This document shows, piece after piece, positions 21,601-33,430 of a stretch of 64,000 nucleotides of DNA. Both the position numbers and the translations under genes were made by a program. Positions within the stretch are counted from its first letter, which is position 1, and every line of letters starts with the position of its first letter. The notes beneath the pieces were generated by a model that saw nothing but the letters and a program-made list of their open reading frames with translations, made no database searches and was not told where the DNA came from. Origin of the DNA: Sialis fuliginosa (taxonomy: Eukaryota; Arthropoda; Insecta; Megaloptera; Sialidae). The stretch spans positions 28,467,098 through 28,531,097 of the forward strand of contig OY540812.1 in assembly GCA_961205875.1 (NCBI GenBank). The letters run 5' to 3'.

Positions 21601-22840
21601 GTAATTATTTGATAGTTGTATCACATGTTATTCTTTGATAAAAACATTTAAAAACGACTAAATTACTGTGCTTAACTATATCTTTTCTACTTTTTAGGGT
21701 TCCGCAGAAAACTAGATAGTATATCACAGCCATTCCATTCTCTCATTTATATACCTTTTGAGATGAAATTTGGTATAGAGGAGTAGACTGAGAAATGATG
21801 AGATTTAAAAAAAAAATTTTTTTTGGACCTCCATCCTATAGACTGAAAAGTACTAAAAAAAATTTTTTCGCTTACACCAATTGGTGTTTTTAGATAGATT
21901 TCCTAAAATACAAAAAAAATGTTTTATGACATTTTGATTTTAACCCTTCAATAACGATATAGTTGCTTCCAGTCGTTATTAGAGTGCCCCCGCTTTAAAT
22001 ACTAAACTATCGATACAAAAAATCTGAAAAAAATGTAGAATGTAGCTTTTAATTAGTACTTTCAATGAAAATTATTAATAATAATATATTATGAAAAATT
22101 TAGAAATAACTCTTTTATAAATCGTGTAAATTGTTACAAAACCCTATCATGTGCGTCCCCAACTAGCACTTGCAAATTCTATTTTTATATTAGCAACATT
22201 TCGATTAGGGCAAAACTACTTTAGATTTTTAGTTATATTGAACATAAATATAGTTTTAAATATTAAATAATAACATAAATATTATAGATTTACAAGAGCT
22301 GAATTTCAAAATGAAATATCGATTTCACTTTCTTTGAATTTCCATAAAAATGTACGTTATACACCCAAGAATGTAAACAAAAATGTAAATAAAGTGTGGA
22401 AAATTAGAGGCAGAATTTCTAACATGGATCTCATACGATATAAGTTATTTGAAAGGTTCAAATATATGTATTGAAAATAATGTTTTCGTTATGCAAATTC
22501 TGGTGAAAACTGGGAAAAGTTTTCACCATCTTTTCTCTTTAATCTTCTCTTTCTTTTCAGTTAGAAAACTTTGAAAGAAGGAAATGTAGTGCCGTTTATG
22601 AAAAATTGCATTGACTTCAATTTCAGCTCGATTGCAGTTTGCAATCTTTGTAAATAATCGTTTCATAGAAAATATTTCAATTTATGCATATGACATGACA
22701 TGATGAATATATGTATGAAAAATAATATTTAAATGTATCAACAATAAACTGTTTCAGAGGGTGCGGAATTTAAATTTAAACAAGCAAATAACTAGTAAAC
22801 AAGGGACTGTATGGAAAAATGTTTTGAATAAATATTGTTT
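21601..22840. other. AT-rich noncoding DNA with a repeat scrap
   Basis: At 21697 tagggttccgcagaaaacta resembles one end of the tacggaaccctaa-type repeats. No gene was recognised in the rest. Confidence 0.45.
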
Positions 22841-24149
22841 GATTTCAAAGGGAAAATAGGATGATATTATTAATTTTTGGTTTAATGACGTTTACAAGGT
22901 TATTTGAAGGTCACTTAATTTTTTTAATGGAAACCTATATTTTAATGTTTAGTACTGAAATCAAAACATGTGGAATCAACACTGGGTCTGTCTGTCTGTC
23001 ACATTCTTCTAGCTACTGAACTGTTTGACTTAGAAATCTGGGGTTTGTCATAATTATAGTAAATTTTCAAAATAATATTATCAGTTTGGAGTTACCTATC
23101 TGTTTAATACATTAAATATTACTGATGGTGGTTCTTAACGTTGTTAATATTTAAAAAGTTTGAAACCTATATTTAGTGTCATCTATAATGTCATTGCTTG
23201 TAAATAAATTGAAAAATTGTACGGTACGAGACACTAGAAACTATGTCGAGATTTATTTTTCCTGAAAACTTTCTAAAATAATATAACACTAGAAAAAAAC
23301 TGTACCTATATAACTTTCAAAATATTTTATTTTATTTTGGACACCATTTTGAAAGGTATGAAATTACTTTTGTTGAAATAATAATAAAAATACAGTTAAA
23401 TTCTCTGCCTAAAATACAGATAGGATTGATCGGACATTGTATTTATTAGATACAGTATGTTTACAAAATTCTCTTAAACCAAAACTTTGGACCCTTAGAT
23501 GAGGGTATTTCAGAGCATATTTTGTTAGGGAGTTTTCAGGAAATTTATATCTCAACATCTTCTACTACTGTCAAAATTTGGCACCTCATGCATATTCCTT
23601 GTTTTTTTCCATTATTTCCTGAGCTAATAATAAATTAAACTAGTTAGTTAAAATAAAGAACAACAATTATTTTGCGTATTTAATCACTTAAATATCAATT
23701 CAATTCAACAGAAAACAGTTAAGAGAAAAGCAATACGTTCGAACAGTAAATATCGCAATCAAATCGAGCGAAAAATTCCAGTTGAACGAAGAAAAGTGAT
23801 CGGGAATACTCGAACAGAATTATCTACGTATAATCACTCTTCCTTACGAACACTTCCTTAAAGGATTGTTAAGTTCATAGGCCTACAACACATAAATATC
23901 TCTTTAAACGTCCCTCTTTTTATTGCATGTTATCTCTGACTTTTATCACGCCGTTTAGACTATAACATTGTGGAACATTAATTATGGCCGGTTATTTTTC
24001 CCAAATTATAATGCCATGTTTATATTACATGAGATGTAAAATTTCTTATTTATACTTAGGTCAACTAAATTTGACGTGAACTTTTTTTCTCATGTTTATT
24101 ACAATAAAAATAAATAGAAAAAAATATGTATTTTGAAAATAAAATGGTG
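22841..24149. other. AT-rich noncoding DNA with MITE scraps
   Basis: About 22860-22960 (caaggttatttgaaggtcac, tggaaacctatattttaatg) resembles the interior of the MITEs at 34160-34516 and 50388-50650. A (GTCT)3 run lies at 22985. No gene recognised. Confidence 0.45.
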
Positions 24150-24500
24150 TCTCACCCACATAAACGCACGGTTGAAATGAAACTTCTTTTGTTTTTATTA
24201 ACCATGCGAATTAAATAAATAAAGTAAACGATTGTTAAATTAATAATCAAATATATTATTTTTACACAAAAACCGTATACAAAACACTATCTTGACACCA
24301 ACTTAAACTGACTTGTACGCATTCATCCATCTTTATCTTATACATTTACTCATCCCTCTCTCTCTCACACACGCATAACCGACGCAAAGTGACGTGTAAG
24401 CATGCGCTTTCTTTTTGTTGTATATCTACTTAGGTAATATGTCGAGGTAATTCTAATTCACTAGTCTCGTTAAAGAAGTTTCACTTCAAAAAATTACACA
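24150..24500 (-). mobile_element. MITE with TIR tgaagtgaaacttcttt
   Basis: The ends are acgcacggttgaaatgaaac-ttctttt and gttaaagaagtttcacttca. The interior (accatgcgaattaaataaat, aaccgtatacaaaacac, catccatctttatctt) matches, in orientation or inverted, the copies at 29690-30175, 39081-39445 and 45320-45545. A short (TC)n(AC)n run lies inside. There is no transposase. Confidence 0.7.
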
Positions 24501-24504
24501 AGAT

Positions 24505-24667
24505 GAGAGTTTTCTCGATCACGGTCACGTGTACGAGACGAAACTAAAACGAGACATTTCATTTTGACAAGACAAGGTGGGTTTTATATTTCACGAGACT
24601 GCCAAATGTAAAATTCGAGACAAGAAAGAAATGGGACTAACTATCTTTCGTCTCGTGTGCAGCTCTA
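24505..24667. repeat. GAGACGAGA-type repeat, right part
   Basis: Contains cacggtcacgtgtacgagac, ataaaacgagac-like words and ends ctatctttcgtctcgtgtgc-agctcta, the best example of the CAGCTCTA end of this family. The matching TAGAGCTG end is at 24993, belonging to another copy. Confidence 0.6.
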
Positions 24668-25289
24668 CTTAATCGTTTATGTGAGTCAATTTCTAAAACA
24701 TAATATTGTCAATTTATTCTCCATAATCCGTGTGTACGATTCCTATTTTTTAAAATTAGAAATTAAGACATAAAATAAGGTTTTGAAATTATTATTCTGT
24801 ATCTATTACTTAAACAAATAAAATGTTTCGAAATTCTTCTTATAAATAGTTTATTACAATTCGTCTTAATTTAAACCGTCTCAGCAGCTGAAACTCTTTG
24901 ATATACCATTATATTTAGAAATATTTCCCAACTTTTCACACACATATATTTTTTATTATTAATTAAACAAATATCTTTCTATTTTAACTAGAGCTGTCTT
25001 GGATTGTCTTAAATTCGAACAAGACGAGACCGAGACGATATCTATTTGATATTAGCATTTAAATCAATCGAGGCGAATCGGATCAATTTGACTTTGAGGT
25101 TAAAAAAATATAACTTCTGTCAAAGAAATATTATATTTATTAATTGAACTGTAATCAGTCTTTATTCTACTTAACGTTCTACAAACTTACAATTATTAGC
25201 ACTTAAATCTTATTTTCTGTAAACAAAAAACTGAACATCGACAATTATTATCCGATTCACTCCAAATCTTGGGGCTAATCGGATCTTTA
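24668..25289. repeat. Noncoding DNA with one GAGACGAGA-type end
   Basis: At 24993 tagagctgtcttggattgtc then ttaaattcgaacaagacgag and accgagacgat is the left end of this family, matching 41780-42030 without the insertion found there. The rest is AT-rich without recognised features. Confidence 0.5.
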
Positions 25290-25553
25290 TCAATCATAAA
25301 AATAAAAAACTCTCATAATAACATGTTTATAACCATACATAAAACTAAATAACATCTTAATTATGAGATCAGTTATTGGCACATAAATCACAAGTGTATG
25401 GCACCATTCTTCACATGCACTGCACTGAATCCAATCATCTCTTGGCGGGTGTACATATTTTTCTGAACAAAAAATGCAGTGCCAATCTCTTGACGGAGCC
25501 CTGCCCTTCACTTTTATTCCTAGTGTAGCTTTATTCTTCTCCTTAACCTTCAT
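25290..25553 (-). pseudogene. Degenerate pogo-like transposase C-terminal PHD-type zinc finger
   Basis: The minus-strand frame of 87 residues starts MKVKEKNKATLGIKVKGRAP, a basic linker. It then gives C26-x2-C29, DDWIQ, C44-x2-C47-EEW-C51-H52, the first part of a PHD-like finger as found at the C-terminus of pogo/Tigger-type DDE transposases. The frame then leaves the domain. In a different frame, 25379-25393 reads CDLC, the expected last cysteine pair of the finger. So residues between H52 and CDLC have been deleted and the frame shifted. No DDE domain is seen upstream on this strand. I read this as a dead transposon remnant, not a host PHD gene. Confidence 0.6.
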
Positions 25554-25640
25554 ATGCGTTCGGTGTTTTTAAATTCTCTCCTATTTAATATTTTGATCCG
25601 ATTCGCCCTGTGATCCAATTCGCCTCGGTCTACCCTATAA

Positions 25641-25947
25641 CTACCTGTTACCCGCGACTTCGTTCGCGTGGAATTTAGGTTAGTGAAAATAAAACTATAA
25701 AGTTAGATTAGGTAGATAATAATTTCTGTATTATAGTCGATAAAATAGGTTTTTAATTTCGTATTTGCACGCTGGATATCTACGCCAAAAAAGTATAATC
25801 TTCGCGCGTATAAATTTTACAAATACATTTTTTTATCTAAAAAAATTTCGGGTAATAATTTTCTTCCTCAGAATGCAAGCTATCTCCCTACCAAATTTCA
25901 TTAAGATCGGTTCAGCAGTTAAGCTTTGTTTCATACATAAGAATAAA
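25641..25947 (-). mobile_element. Truncated Helitron-like element
   Basis: On the minus strand the 3' end ttccacgcgaacgaagtcgc-gggtaacag followed by gtag is the same hairpin as at 8798-9227, with CTAG mutated to GTAG. The interior (ccaaatttcattaagatcgg, ttcagcag) matches the 51176-51857 copy. The (GTCT)n-bearing 5' end is missing. Confidence 0.7.
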
Positions 25948-25974
25948 TGAATAAAATATTTATCGGTTTCAGTC

Positions 25975-26110
25975 AGTTCCGATGTCAGTCACGTGTACGA
26001 GAAGAAACCGAGACGAGACTATCAGTTTTGAAATTTGAGATCAAGACGAGACTTGCCTGACTTTCGTTTCGTGTTGTCTCGTGAAAAATTTTAACTAAAA
26101 TTTCAGATAG
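25975..26110. repeat. GAGACGAGA-type repeat fragment
   Basis: cagtcacgtgtacgagaaga, aaccgagacgagactatcag and cctgactttcgtttcgtg match the family. No clean ends. Confidence 0.55.
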
Positions 26111-26662
26111 CGCAGCGCTGATCGAAACAGTTATTTATTAGACGTAACTCGGAAGCAAGCGTTGCAATCTTGAGGTTTGAGAATAATTTTAAATGTATGA
26201 AATGCAAATCAGTTAAACTGAGTCATATAATTATGGAAATTGATTTTAATTCTAGACTTTAATAAAAATAAAGTATATATATGTATGTATGCCTAAGTTA
26301 AAAGTATATTTTAAAATGTGTTAAACACCTTAATATTGAGCGACAAACCATAAAATATGAACCAGAATTTAGCGAGATAAATGCTTCCTAACGATACTTT
26401 AATGACATTTTTTTTTCTTTATTTTTGTAACCATAAATTATAAAAAAGAATATTAAAAAGCAATCTTATAATTAAATTAGTTGCCATATTCTACACTCTT
26501 TATCATTTTACCCTCTTTCTTACTCACACTATATTGCTTAATTTATTAAAACTCGTATGAAATTATACTTTCCCATTAGTTCTCATTTTGGTATTTTGTA
26601 ATTTCATGAAAGGTAAATTTTTAACTAATTTTATTTGTATTATCACATTTAATTAATTTAAT
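26111..26662. other. AT-rich noncoding DNA, no gene seen
   Basis: Nothing recognisable apart from a tatatatgtatgtatg run at 26276. Confidence 0.5.
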
Positions 26663-26670
26663 TATAAATA

Positions 26671-27055
26671 GTACAGGCAATGAAGGGAAAAATTGCCCTA
26701 TTTTTTAAACAAATTAGTATAGTATGTCTGTACACAAAAGTCCCCATCCATAGGCCTTGTGAAAAAAAATTACAGCCGTTTGATTTTTAATTTAGTTTTT
26801 ATAAAATAACTTCAAGACAAATAAAGATACCAAGACGTGCCTTATATTAAATTTTTCAAAAATATTTGCTTTACAACTATATTTCAAAATTTCTTCCAAC
26901 GTGTCTACATAAATTGCTGAAAAGTCACCGTGAATCCGATTTTTTTTTCCACAAGGCCTATGGATGAGAACTTTTGTGTATAGACGTACTATTATGGGTA
27001 CCAAATTTCATTGCACTACGAATTTGTTCTTTTTAAATCCCTTCGTTGCCTGTAC
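26671..27055. mobile_element. MITE with 8-bp target duplication tataaata
   Basis: Ends gtacaggcaatgaaggga and its inverted partner tcccttcgttgcctgtac. Subterminal sequences also pair (gtacacaaaagtccccatcc / ggatgagaacttttgtgt; ataggccttgtg / cacaaggcctat). The element is flanked by tataaata at 26663-26670 and 27056-27063, an exact 8-bp duplication, as made by hAT-type transposases. The frame at 26792-27004 is incidental. Confidence 0.85.
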
Positions 27056-27063
27056 TATAAATA

Positions 27064-27624
27064 ATAACGTATGACTAAATATATAGTGGTATGAACTAAT
27101 CTGTGATAGCGGTTCGTATGTTATGACATTTTTAAAGGGCAATTTGAAATTTTAAGGCCGGTAAAAATAATAATAACAACTAAAAAAGTTGATACGAAAC
27201 AATTAATGTTTAATTTTGTTTAAGTATGATTTGGAATTTTTTTCAAAATAAATAAAAACAAAATAAACTATCTTTAAAAAAATCATTATAATTATGAAGA
27301 GGTAACATGAAAGATATAAAACTTTAATCTAAAAATGATTGCATAAAATATTAACATATATTTTTTATCAACGGTTAAACAACAGAGCCGTATGGAAATG
27401 GACCTCGTGGGAGACAGTAGCATATTCTAGGTAAATTAGACTGTCAAATGTAACTAACTCATTGTTTAACAAATTTGTTTATTTAATTTTTTTTCAATGG
27501 GCCTCACTTTCATGTGTTTCGGACCTCACAATGTAAATAGCAATTAAAATATTTACATTTTAGAATACACGCAAATTCCACATTACGTCGATTCAATATA
27601 CATCGCGTTTTTTAAGAACACATC
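27064..27624. other. AT-rich noncoding DNA, no gene seen
   Basis: No exon or element ends recognised. Confidence 0.45.
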
Positions 27625-27632
27625 CTCGAAGC

Positions 27633-28294
27633 TAGAGCTGAGCATGTGAGTAATTTTTGCTCACGATCACGCATGCTCACAAGAGAAAAAATTTTAGTCA
27701 AGTCCGCTCACTCACGGTTACAAAAAAAGTATTCACGATCACGCACGCTCACAAATTCTATTTTTTTACTCACGCCCGATCATGCAGGGCGGGTCACGCT
27801 CGTGACCCGATTTAATCTAATTGTTGTAAATAAAATTTTGAAATAATGAAAGTTAATGTTTTTACGTGCAATATATTGTGTAGTATATTTTATATTCATA
27901 TTATTTTCTTCTAAATTACATTCTAGTACAGTAATAATAAACAAAACAATAAGAAAATAAAGCTACAATGCATTTTTTAATCTTTTTTTGGTGTTCTGAT
28001 ATAGTTGGCAATATTGACCATGTGAAAGTGCTTCTAAAAATAACATTTATTTTTCATACTATATTTTTTAATGTCAAAATTCGTTTTAAAACATTATTAT
28101 ATTTATGCATTATTAGTTCAGATATTAAAAAAAAGATCAAATAAGTTTATAAAAAAAATTATCTTCAAAATATAGTCACGGACTCACGCTCGAGAAAAAT
28201 GTACTCACGGTTGTTTTAATTTGACTCACGATCACGCGGGTCACAGTCGTGACCCGACGTGACCCGAAAAATTATCGGCCCGCGCCCTGCTCTA
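27633..28294. mobile_element. CTCACG-rich MITE with 8-bp target duplication ctcgaagc
   Basis: Begins tagagctgagcatgtgagta and ends with cccgcgccctgctcta, inverted repeats of each other. It is flanked by exact copies of ctcgaagc (27625-27632 and 28295-28302). TAGAG ends and 8-bp duplications fit a hAT-like origin. Both subterminal regions are crowded with ctcacgatcacgcacgctca-type words; the centre is AT-rich. It is about 230 bp longer in the centre than the copy at 21166-21600. Confidence 0.87.
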
Positions 28295-28302
28295 CTCGAA
28301 GC

Positions 28303-28860
28303 ATAGTCAAATAGAAATACTAAAACTAAAAAAAAAAAAAAAACGAAACAATAACGAATTACAAAAGAATATTATTAAATATTTACAAAATTACCTATAT
28401 TTGGTACTGCAAAATACATACCAGAAGGACCAGAAGTGGCAACAATTTTATTTCTAAACACTGTTTTCCCACAAAAACGCAAGGAAAAATTTATCTACTT
28501 ACATCTGCTTGTTCCATTAACACAGAAAGAACATCAAATGGGGGTGTCTTTTGTGTAAGAAGTTATTAAAGTGGAGACTTGTCAATGCCAAGGATAAAGG
28601 GAGACAAAATATTGTGCTAGCTGCCATTCCCAACACTACACTACTCATTGTGTTGTACCCACAGAGATATAAAAATAACTGGAGTGATAACTACACGAAC
28701 TGGTAAAAATGGAAAATAACGTATATAACATTACTCCTTCTACAATTCAACCAAAACATATTTCAATTGTTTACCTACATGGCTACTATATCGTGCGAAT
28801 TCAATGTTTTTACCTTCTTATACCATGTATATGAAATATACATATACTAGTACATATAAA
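28303..28860. other. Noncoding DNA with a slightly GC-richer stretch
   Basis: 28395-28700 is less AT-rich. On the plus strand RETKYCASCH followed by HCVVP (about 28599-28664) faintly resembles the C-terminal Cys-rich finger of piggyBac-like transposases, but stops interrupt it and no catalytic domain is visible. On the minus strand a 16-codon open stretch precedes gat|gtaagt. Neither is enough to call a gene. Confidence 0.3.
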
Positions 28861-29690
28861 AAGTAAGTATAGTGAAGCCGATTTTTTCGAAATTCGGATT
28901 TTGATGGAATTATCCATTTTGACCTTCCCTGAATCCATTCTGACTATTTTCGCCATGATGTCTGTGTGTCTGTCTGCCTGTCTGTAACCGCTGTAACTCA
29001 AATACGACAAATCGTGAAATTTTATATTTAAGATTAATTTTTGTCTGGGAAGAAAACGTTATATTTTTTAAAACGATCTTTCTACCGGATACGCATGTTT
29101 ACCTACGTCGATTTTTGAATTTTTCGAATTACTCTGAAACGGTGCGAAATAAAGAAAAATGGTCAAGTTAAAAATTGTAGGTAATATCATTATCTATAAT
29201 TTATGTTCTATTCATTTTTTCGTAAAAACGAATTTTTGAAAAAAAATGTTTTTATTATAATTCAAATGGTTCAAATGGAGAAATATCTGCCATTAGTGCC
29301 ATGGGACTTTCTTATACGTAATACTGAGAGTGAACAGTGTAGGTGAATCTAAATAATTACATAAAAAAATTCTGTCTGGCTAAATCATAAATGTTGGAAA
29401 AAAATGTATGGGGAATAAATTATAGATAATAATATACTCGACATTTTTTATCTAAAACATTTTTTCCATATTTCAAAAATAATTCGAAAATTTACAAGAG
29501 TAAACATCCGTTTTCAGTTATTACATTAAAAAAAATCACTTGATATACATATAATGTAGAGAATAATATTACCTATATTATTCATTTTATTCTACCTTGT
29601 TAGTTTGTCAGAAATGTTTTAATAAAATAAGAATCACGTATACTATTCACGTATAAGAAAGTCCCGTGGTTCCCAAGGCAGATATTTTTT
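28861..29690. repeat. Head-to-head pair of CCATGGGAGCCACGG-type repeats
   Basis: The left copy runs from a tail (gccatgatgtctgtgtgtct) to tgccatgggactttcttata at about 29300. The right copy is inverted and ends gtataagaaagtcccgtggt. They share ttcgaattactctgaaacgg-type sequence, so two copies face each other. Confidence 0.55.
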
Positions 29691-30175
29691 TAAGTAAAAC
29701 TTCTTTAGCGAGATTAATGCATTAGAATGACCTTGACACGTTAATCAATCATGAAACGCAAAGGAGAAGGGGAAAGTGAAAGGCCAGAATCAGAGTTTGA
29801 ATGTGTGTTTGCATATACGTGAGAGAGCGATGAGTAGATGTATAAAAGAAAGATGGATGAATTGCGCATGCGTACAAGTTAACAACGAGTTTAGGTCAAT
29901 GTCGATGCATCAGCTGTTATGTACTATGTGTTTGTATACTTTTATGTGGATCTTGGCTTCTGGGTGTAAGCCACGTCGATTTGGTCGTGTTATCGGCAAA
30001 TGTTTCATCATACATTGCAGTGGGCATCTTCTAGGCTCTTCTAAACGACCAAGATCCTAATCAAGATCACCGCGGAAGCCTCAAGACTTGTAAAATACGT
30101 TTAGTTTTATTTATTTAATTCGCATGGTTAAAGAAAACAAAAGAAGTTTCACTTCAACCGTGCGGTTATGTGAGT
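29690..30175 (+). mobile_element. MITE (tgaagtgaaac family) carrying an insertion
   Basis: Left end gtaaaacttctttagcgaga and right end aaagaagtttcacttcaacc-gtgcggttatgtg match the 39081-39445 copy. About 29945-30090 is foreign to it: ggatcttggcttctgggtgt through to caccgcggaagcctcaagac, the same material as 59400-59520 but with one end inverted. The 94-codon frame at 29776-30060 spans this junction and is not a gene. Confidence 0.65.
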
Positions 30176-31011
30176 AAGACATAGGCCGTTTTTTTAAATA
30201 GTTCTGAACTGTGAGTGCATACCATCAGCCAGTCAGATAGACCTAGTTAGACAGAGAGGTTTCAGTAACGTTGAGTTATCACTCCAGTTGTATTATATCT
30301 CTATGGTTGTACCTCGTTTTATGTTACCAATTCTTTCATATGAGTATGTACGTATAATTCTTTTTTGTGCTGAGTATCTAAAACGAATTCACTTTTTATG
30401 GATTTGGTTTTGTTATTTGAAATAATACAAATAGTATTTATTATGTTCTATATTTATTGCATTTTTTATATACATATGTAGGTACAATGTACATGATACA
30501 GAACACTTTGTAATTTATTTGTAAGATTATACTTCTTTTGACAACAGACTATACCAACATACTTGATTAACTTTTTTGTAACATTATATCACGTAAAATT
30601 GTTCAAGGTAAATATTATAGCATTTTCATTTTACGTTTAGAAAGGTACCCGTTTGCGTATTGTTAGACACGCCCATAGATTATTTTTACTAGTGTGAAGT
30701 ACTCTGATAAAACTGCACAGTGGATCGTAATTTATTTAAGTAATATAATCCGCCCAAAGTGTCAACCCGGCATTAATGATTTGAAAACTAAACAAGTAAA
30801 TTTAAATGAACTAACAATTTATTTAATATTCCTAGAAACAGGGAACAATGGAATATCTTCCATTATATTAATATTAATATAATATTTGAGAAATAAATAA
30901 TAAATAATATTACACATCAACTGTATTTTAAACAAATGACGATGTTGTCATAGGCGGGGCATCGGTATTAATTTTTAATATTTTTATTTTATTTTTAATA
31001 TCTACGTGGTC
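30176..31011. other. AT-rich noncoding DNA, no gene seen
   Basis: No exon or element ends recognised. A short palindromic atattaatattaatat lies at about 30866-30881. Confidence 0.45.
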
Positions 31012-31014
31012 TAA

Positions 31015-31101
31015 AGGCCTCTATACACGATCCAATCTGCTGTACCCCCGCTCTACCTTCCTACTAATCGGCCCTGCAGATTGGGTGGTGTATAGAGACC
31101 G
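31015..31101. mobile_element. Very small foldback MITE, 87 bp (Harbinger-like)
   Basis: aggcctctatacacgatcca (then atctgc) pairs with the right end gcagattgggtggtgtatag (then agaccg). TAA flanks it on both sides (31012-31014, 31102-31104), consistent with a 3-bp target duplication as in PIF/Harbinger elements. The GC-rich loop (ccccgctctaccttcctact) has no coding capacity. Confidence 0.7.
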
Positions 31102-31308
31102 TAACCGTAAAATACGTATTTGCGTTGTAACTTGGTAACGATCTAATCCTGAATAGACTATAGTAACGAATATAATGTTCAACCTCTTCTCACTAACCTA
31201 GAACATAAAAATAAATATTTTTGAGAAGTTATATAAACTAAATAATTTCAAAAATTTAAGTATTTCATTTTGTAAAGGAATTTCAGAAAAATCAGTCAAT
31301 AATTCATT

Positions 31309-31440
31309 ACTAATATTATAAAGAGATAAAGTTTGTCTGAGGTAATCTCGAAAACTACTGAACCGATTTTAATTAAATATGCTAAATAAAGCTAATAAAT
31401 ATGCTAAAATAAGCTAATAAATTAACTGCACAAGTTAAAA
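31309..31440 (+). repeat. Helitron-like 5' fragment
   Basis: ttactaatattataaagaga, taaagtttgtctgaggtaat and gaaaactactgaaccgattt is the type of start seen in short lepidopteran Helitron-like elements. No hairpin/CTAG end follows. The next bases repeat atatgctaaataaagctaat about twice. Confidence 0.4.
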
Positions 31441-31507
31441 TTAGTGCTGGCCTTAACGATAAAATATACATCAAAACTATATATATGGACTAATATTTAT
31501 TCAAATA

Positions 31508-32019
31508 AAGTACTTGCACCAGTCTTGAATATATGAGCCCAGTAATAGCTATTTTTTAATTAAATGTACTGAATTAGAAATATTTGTTGATATTTGATTA
31601 CTACCATTTCTGAATATTAATCTATATACATTTAACTGTCTTACAGCGTGATTTGATGACAATCGGCAAATAGGTGTCAAAATGGTGGACATTTAAAATA
31701 AATATTAGTATAACTTACTTATTAATTATTATATAATCATAGCAACTGCTTTATATTGTAACCATTAGCAAGTATCCATTACTGCGTGCTCATTACTGGT
31801 TTTACTTTATCCGTTACAAGAGAAAAAAATAAACAAAATAAAAGGCTATAATTTAAAAACCAAACTATATTTGCAGGCTTTGGTAATTAAATTGATTAAC
31901 TAAAGAGTTAATTGTTTTATTAGTAACATGAGTTCATTATAATTACAAAAAAGAAGCTCGTCAATCACAAAAACAGTAAAACTTGCTCTTATAGCGGCCA
32001 TAATTGGTGCGAGTACCTT
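31508..32019. mobile_element. MITE with TIR aagtacttgcaccagt / actcgcaccaatt, 512 bp
   Basis: Second copy of the family at 9697-10249, inverted. Shared interior includes acagtaaaacttgctcttat and tacatttaactgtcttacag. Its terminal repeats are less well preserved. The minus-strand frame at 31900-32097 is repeat sequence. Confidence 0.8.
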
Positions 32020-32627
32020 ATGTGAACATAACACTGTTTTATTATGTTGAGTAGACTGAATAGTCTGAATACATATACTTTTTGATAACGGGAGCAAGTA
32101 TGTATAATAGTTTTTTTCTACTTCAATATGACTTGATTGGTTTAATTCTAATTGTAAGATTACGAGTAGAAACTTATCGATCTTTTTTATATAAATCTAA
32201 GAACGTCTACTATTCATTAAAAAGTAAAGCCATTTTTATAATTGCTTGGCGATTAATTGTCATGGCGATGTGACAAATCAAAGCTCCATTTTATACTTCA
32301 ATAATAATTGAATTTTCAGAGTGACATAAGCATTTAATTGGATAATTAATTGATGTATGACTGCGTTTGCTTCAACTAGTTGTGAGTGAATTTATAAATC
32401 AACGCTAATTGATACATTACAGTGCTTCTAAAACATTTTAATTCCTATTAAAAAAATCCTTCTACCTCTGTTTTCAGGTTCACACAATCAGAAAGTCGAC
32501 TGTGATATGTGATGAAACATCGATCGAAATAATGACTCTAAAACTTAGTGTGTATCATACCTTTAACAGTAAGACGAATAAAAATTTTATGTTCAGTTTT
32601 TTGTCAGAAATTTTTTTATTGTTCTTA

Positions 32628-32770
32628 TGCCGTGTTTAGACCGAAAAAACAAAACAGCAACATCGTGTTTTTTGACAACATCATGTATTTTTAAACCCTA
32701 TGCATTTTTAAATACGATGTGTTTTCAAACATCGTGTTGCTGTTTTGTTTTCTTTGGTCTAAACACGGCA
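32628..32770. mobile_element. Foldback MITE, 143 bp, TTA target (Harbinger-like)
   Basis: tgccgtgtttagaccgaaaa (aaacaaaacagcaacatcgt) pairs with the right arm (acgatgtttg.. and aacacggca). The left arm contains gttttttgacaacatcatgt and the right arm has tacgatgtgttttcaaacat, so nearly the whole element folds back. TTA flanks both sides (32625-32627, 32771-32773). Confidence 0.8.
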
Positions 32771-33129
32771 TTATATAATATAAAGTAGGAACTTTTTAAA
32801 AGATTTATTTAATGAAATAACATCCATTATCGCTTATTGAAAGGTTTTTTTTTATTTAGTCAAAATGACAATCATTTTACTGTAATAAAAGTGGCTCATA
32901 TGGTGAATATACCATTCAGTGCAGCTTGAAATACTGTTTTTAATGGTATATATAACTCAATATCGGCCAAAATGTCACTAATTTGGTTTCAGCTTTCCAT
33001 CATCGATATGCACTTCTTTTGTCTTCATGAAAACTCAGTTTTTGCCTCATTACTTACAATCTTTCGAATTTTTCACAATACAATACTATACAGTGAGGTT
33101 TAAATTTATGACAATATAAAGATATTGGT

Positions 33130-33430
33130 TTAAATTTTAACAAGACGAGATCACGAAACGAGACGGTATGAACTTTATTTATAAGTTATTTATATATTGT
33201 TAAAAAAATATTTGATGTTAATTTTTAAATCAATAAAGAAATAAAAATATATAAGATTAAATTAAAAATTGATTTTCTCGATTTCGATATAGTCTCGGTC
33301 CGGGTCAAGTATACGAAACGAAACCGAGACGAGTTGGCTTTAATTTTCACCAGACAAAACTTTCAGAGTTGTATAATTTAAGACCAAGATGAGACGTACC
33401 CAGCTTATGTCTCATGTGCAATTCTAATAT
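33130..33430. repeat. GAGACGAGA-type repeat copy
   Basis: Left part aacaagacgagatcacgaaa, centre AT-rich, right part gtatacgaaacgaaaccgag and cttatgtctcatgtgcaatt. The order of parts follows the better copy at 41758-42387, so this is nearly full length but diverged. Confidence 0.6.

Noticed and set aside
28500..28690. RETKYCASCH...HCVVP resembling a piggyBac-type Cys-rich C-terminus
   Set aside because: Stop codons interrupt it, spacing is off and no DDD catalytic core is visible.
29776..30060. 94-codon plus-strand frame
   Set aside because: Spans a MITE and a foreign insertion within it.
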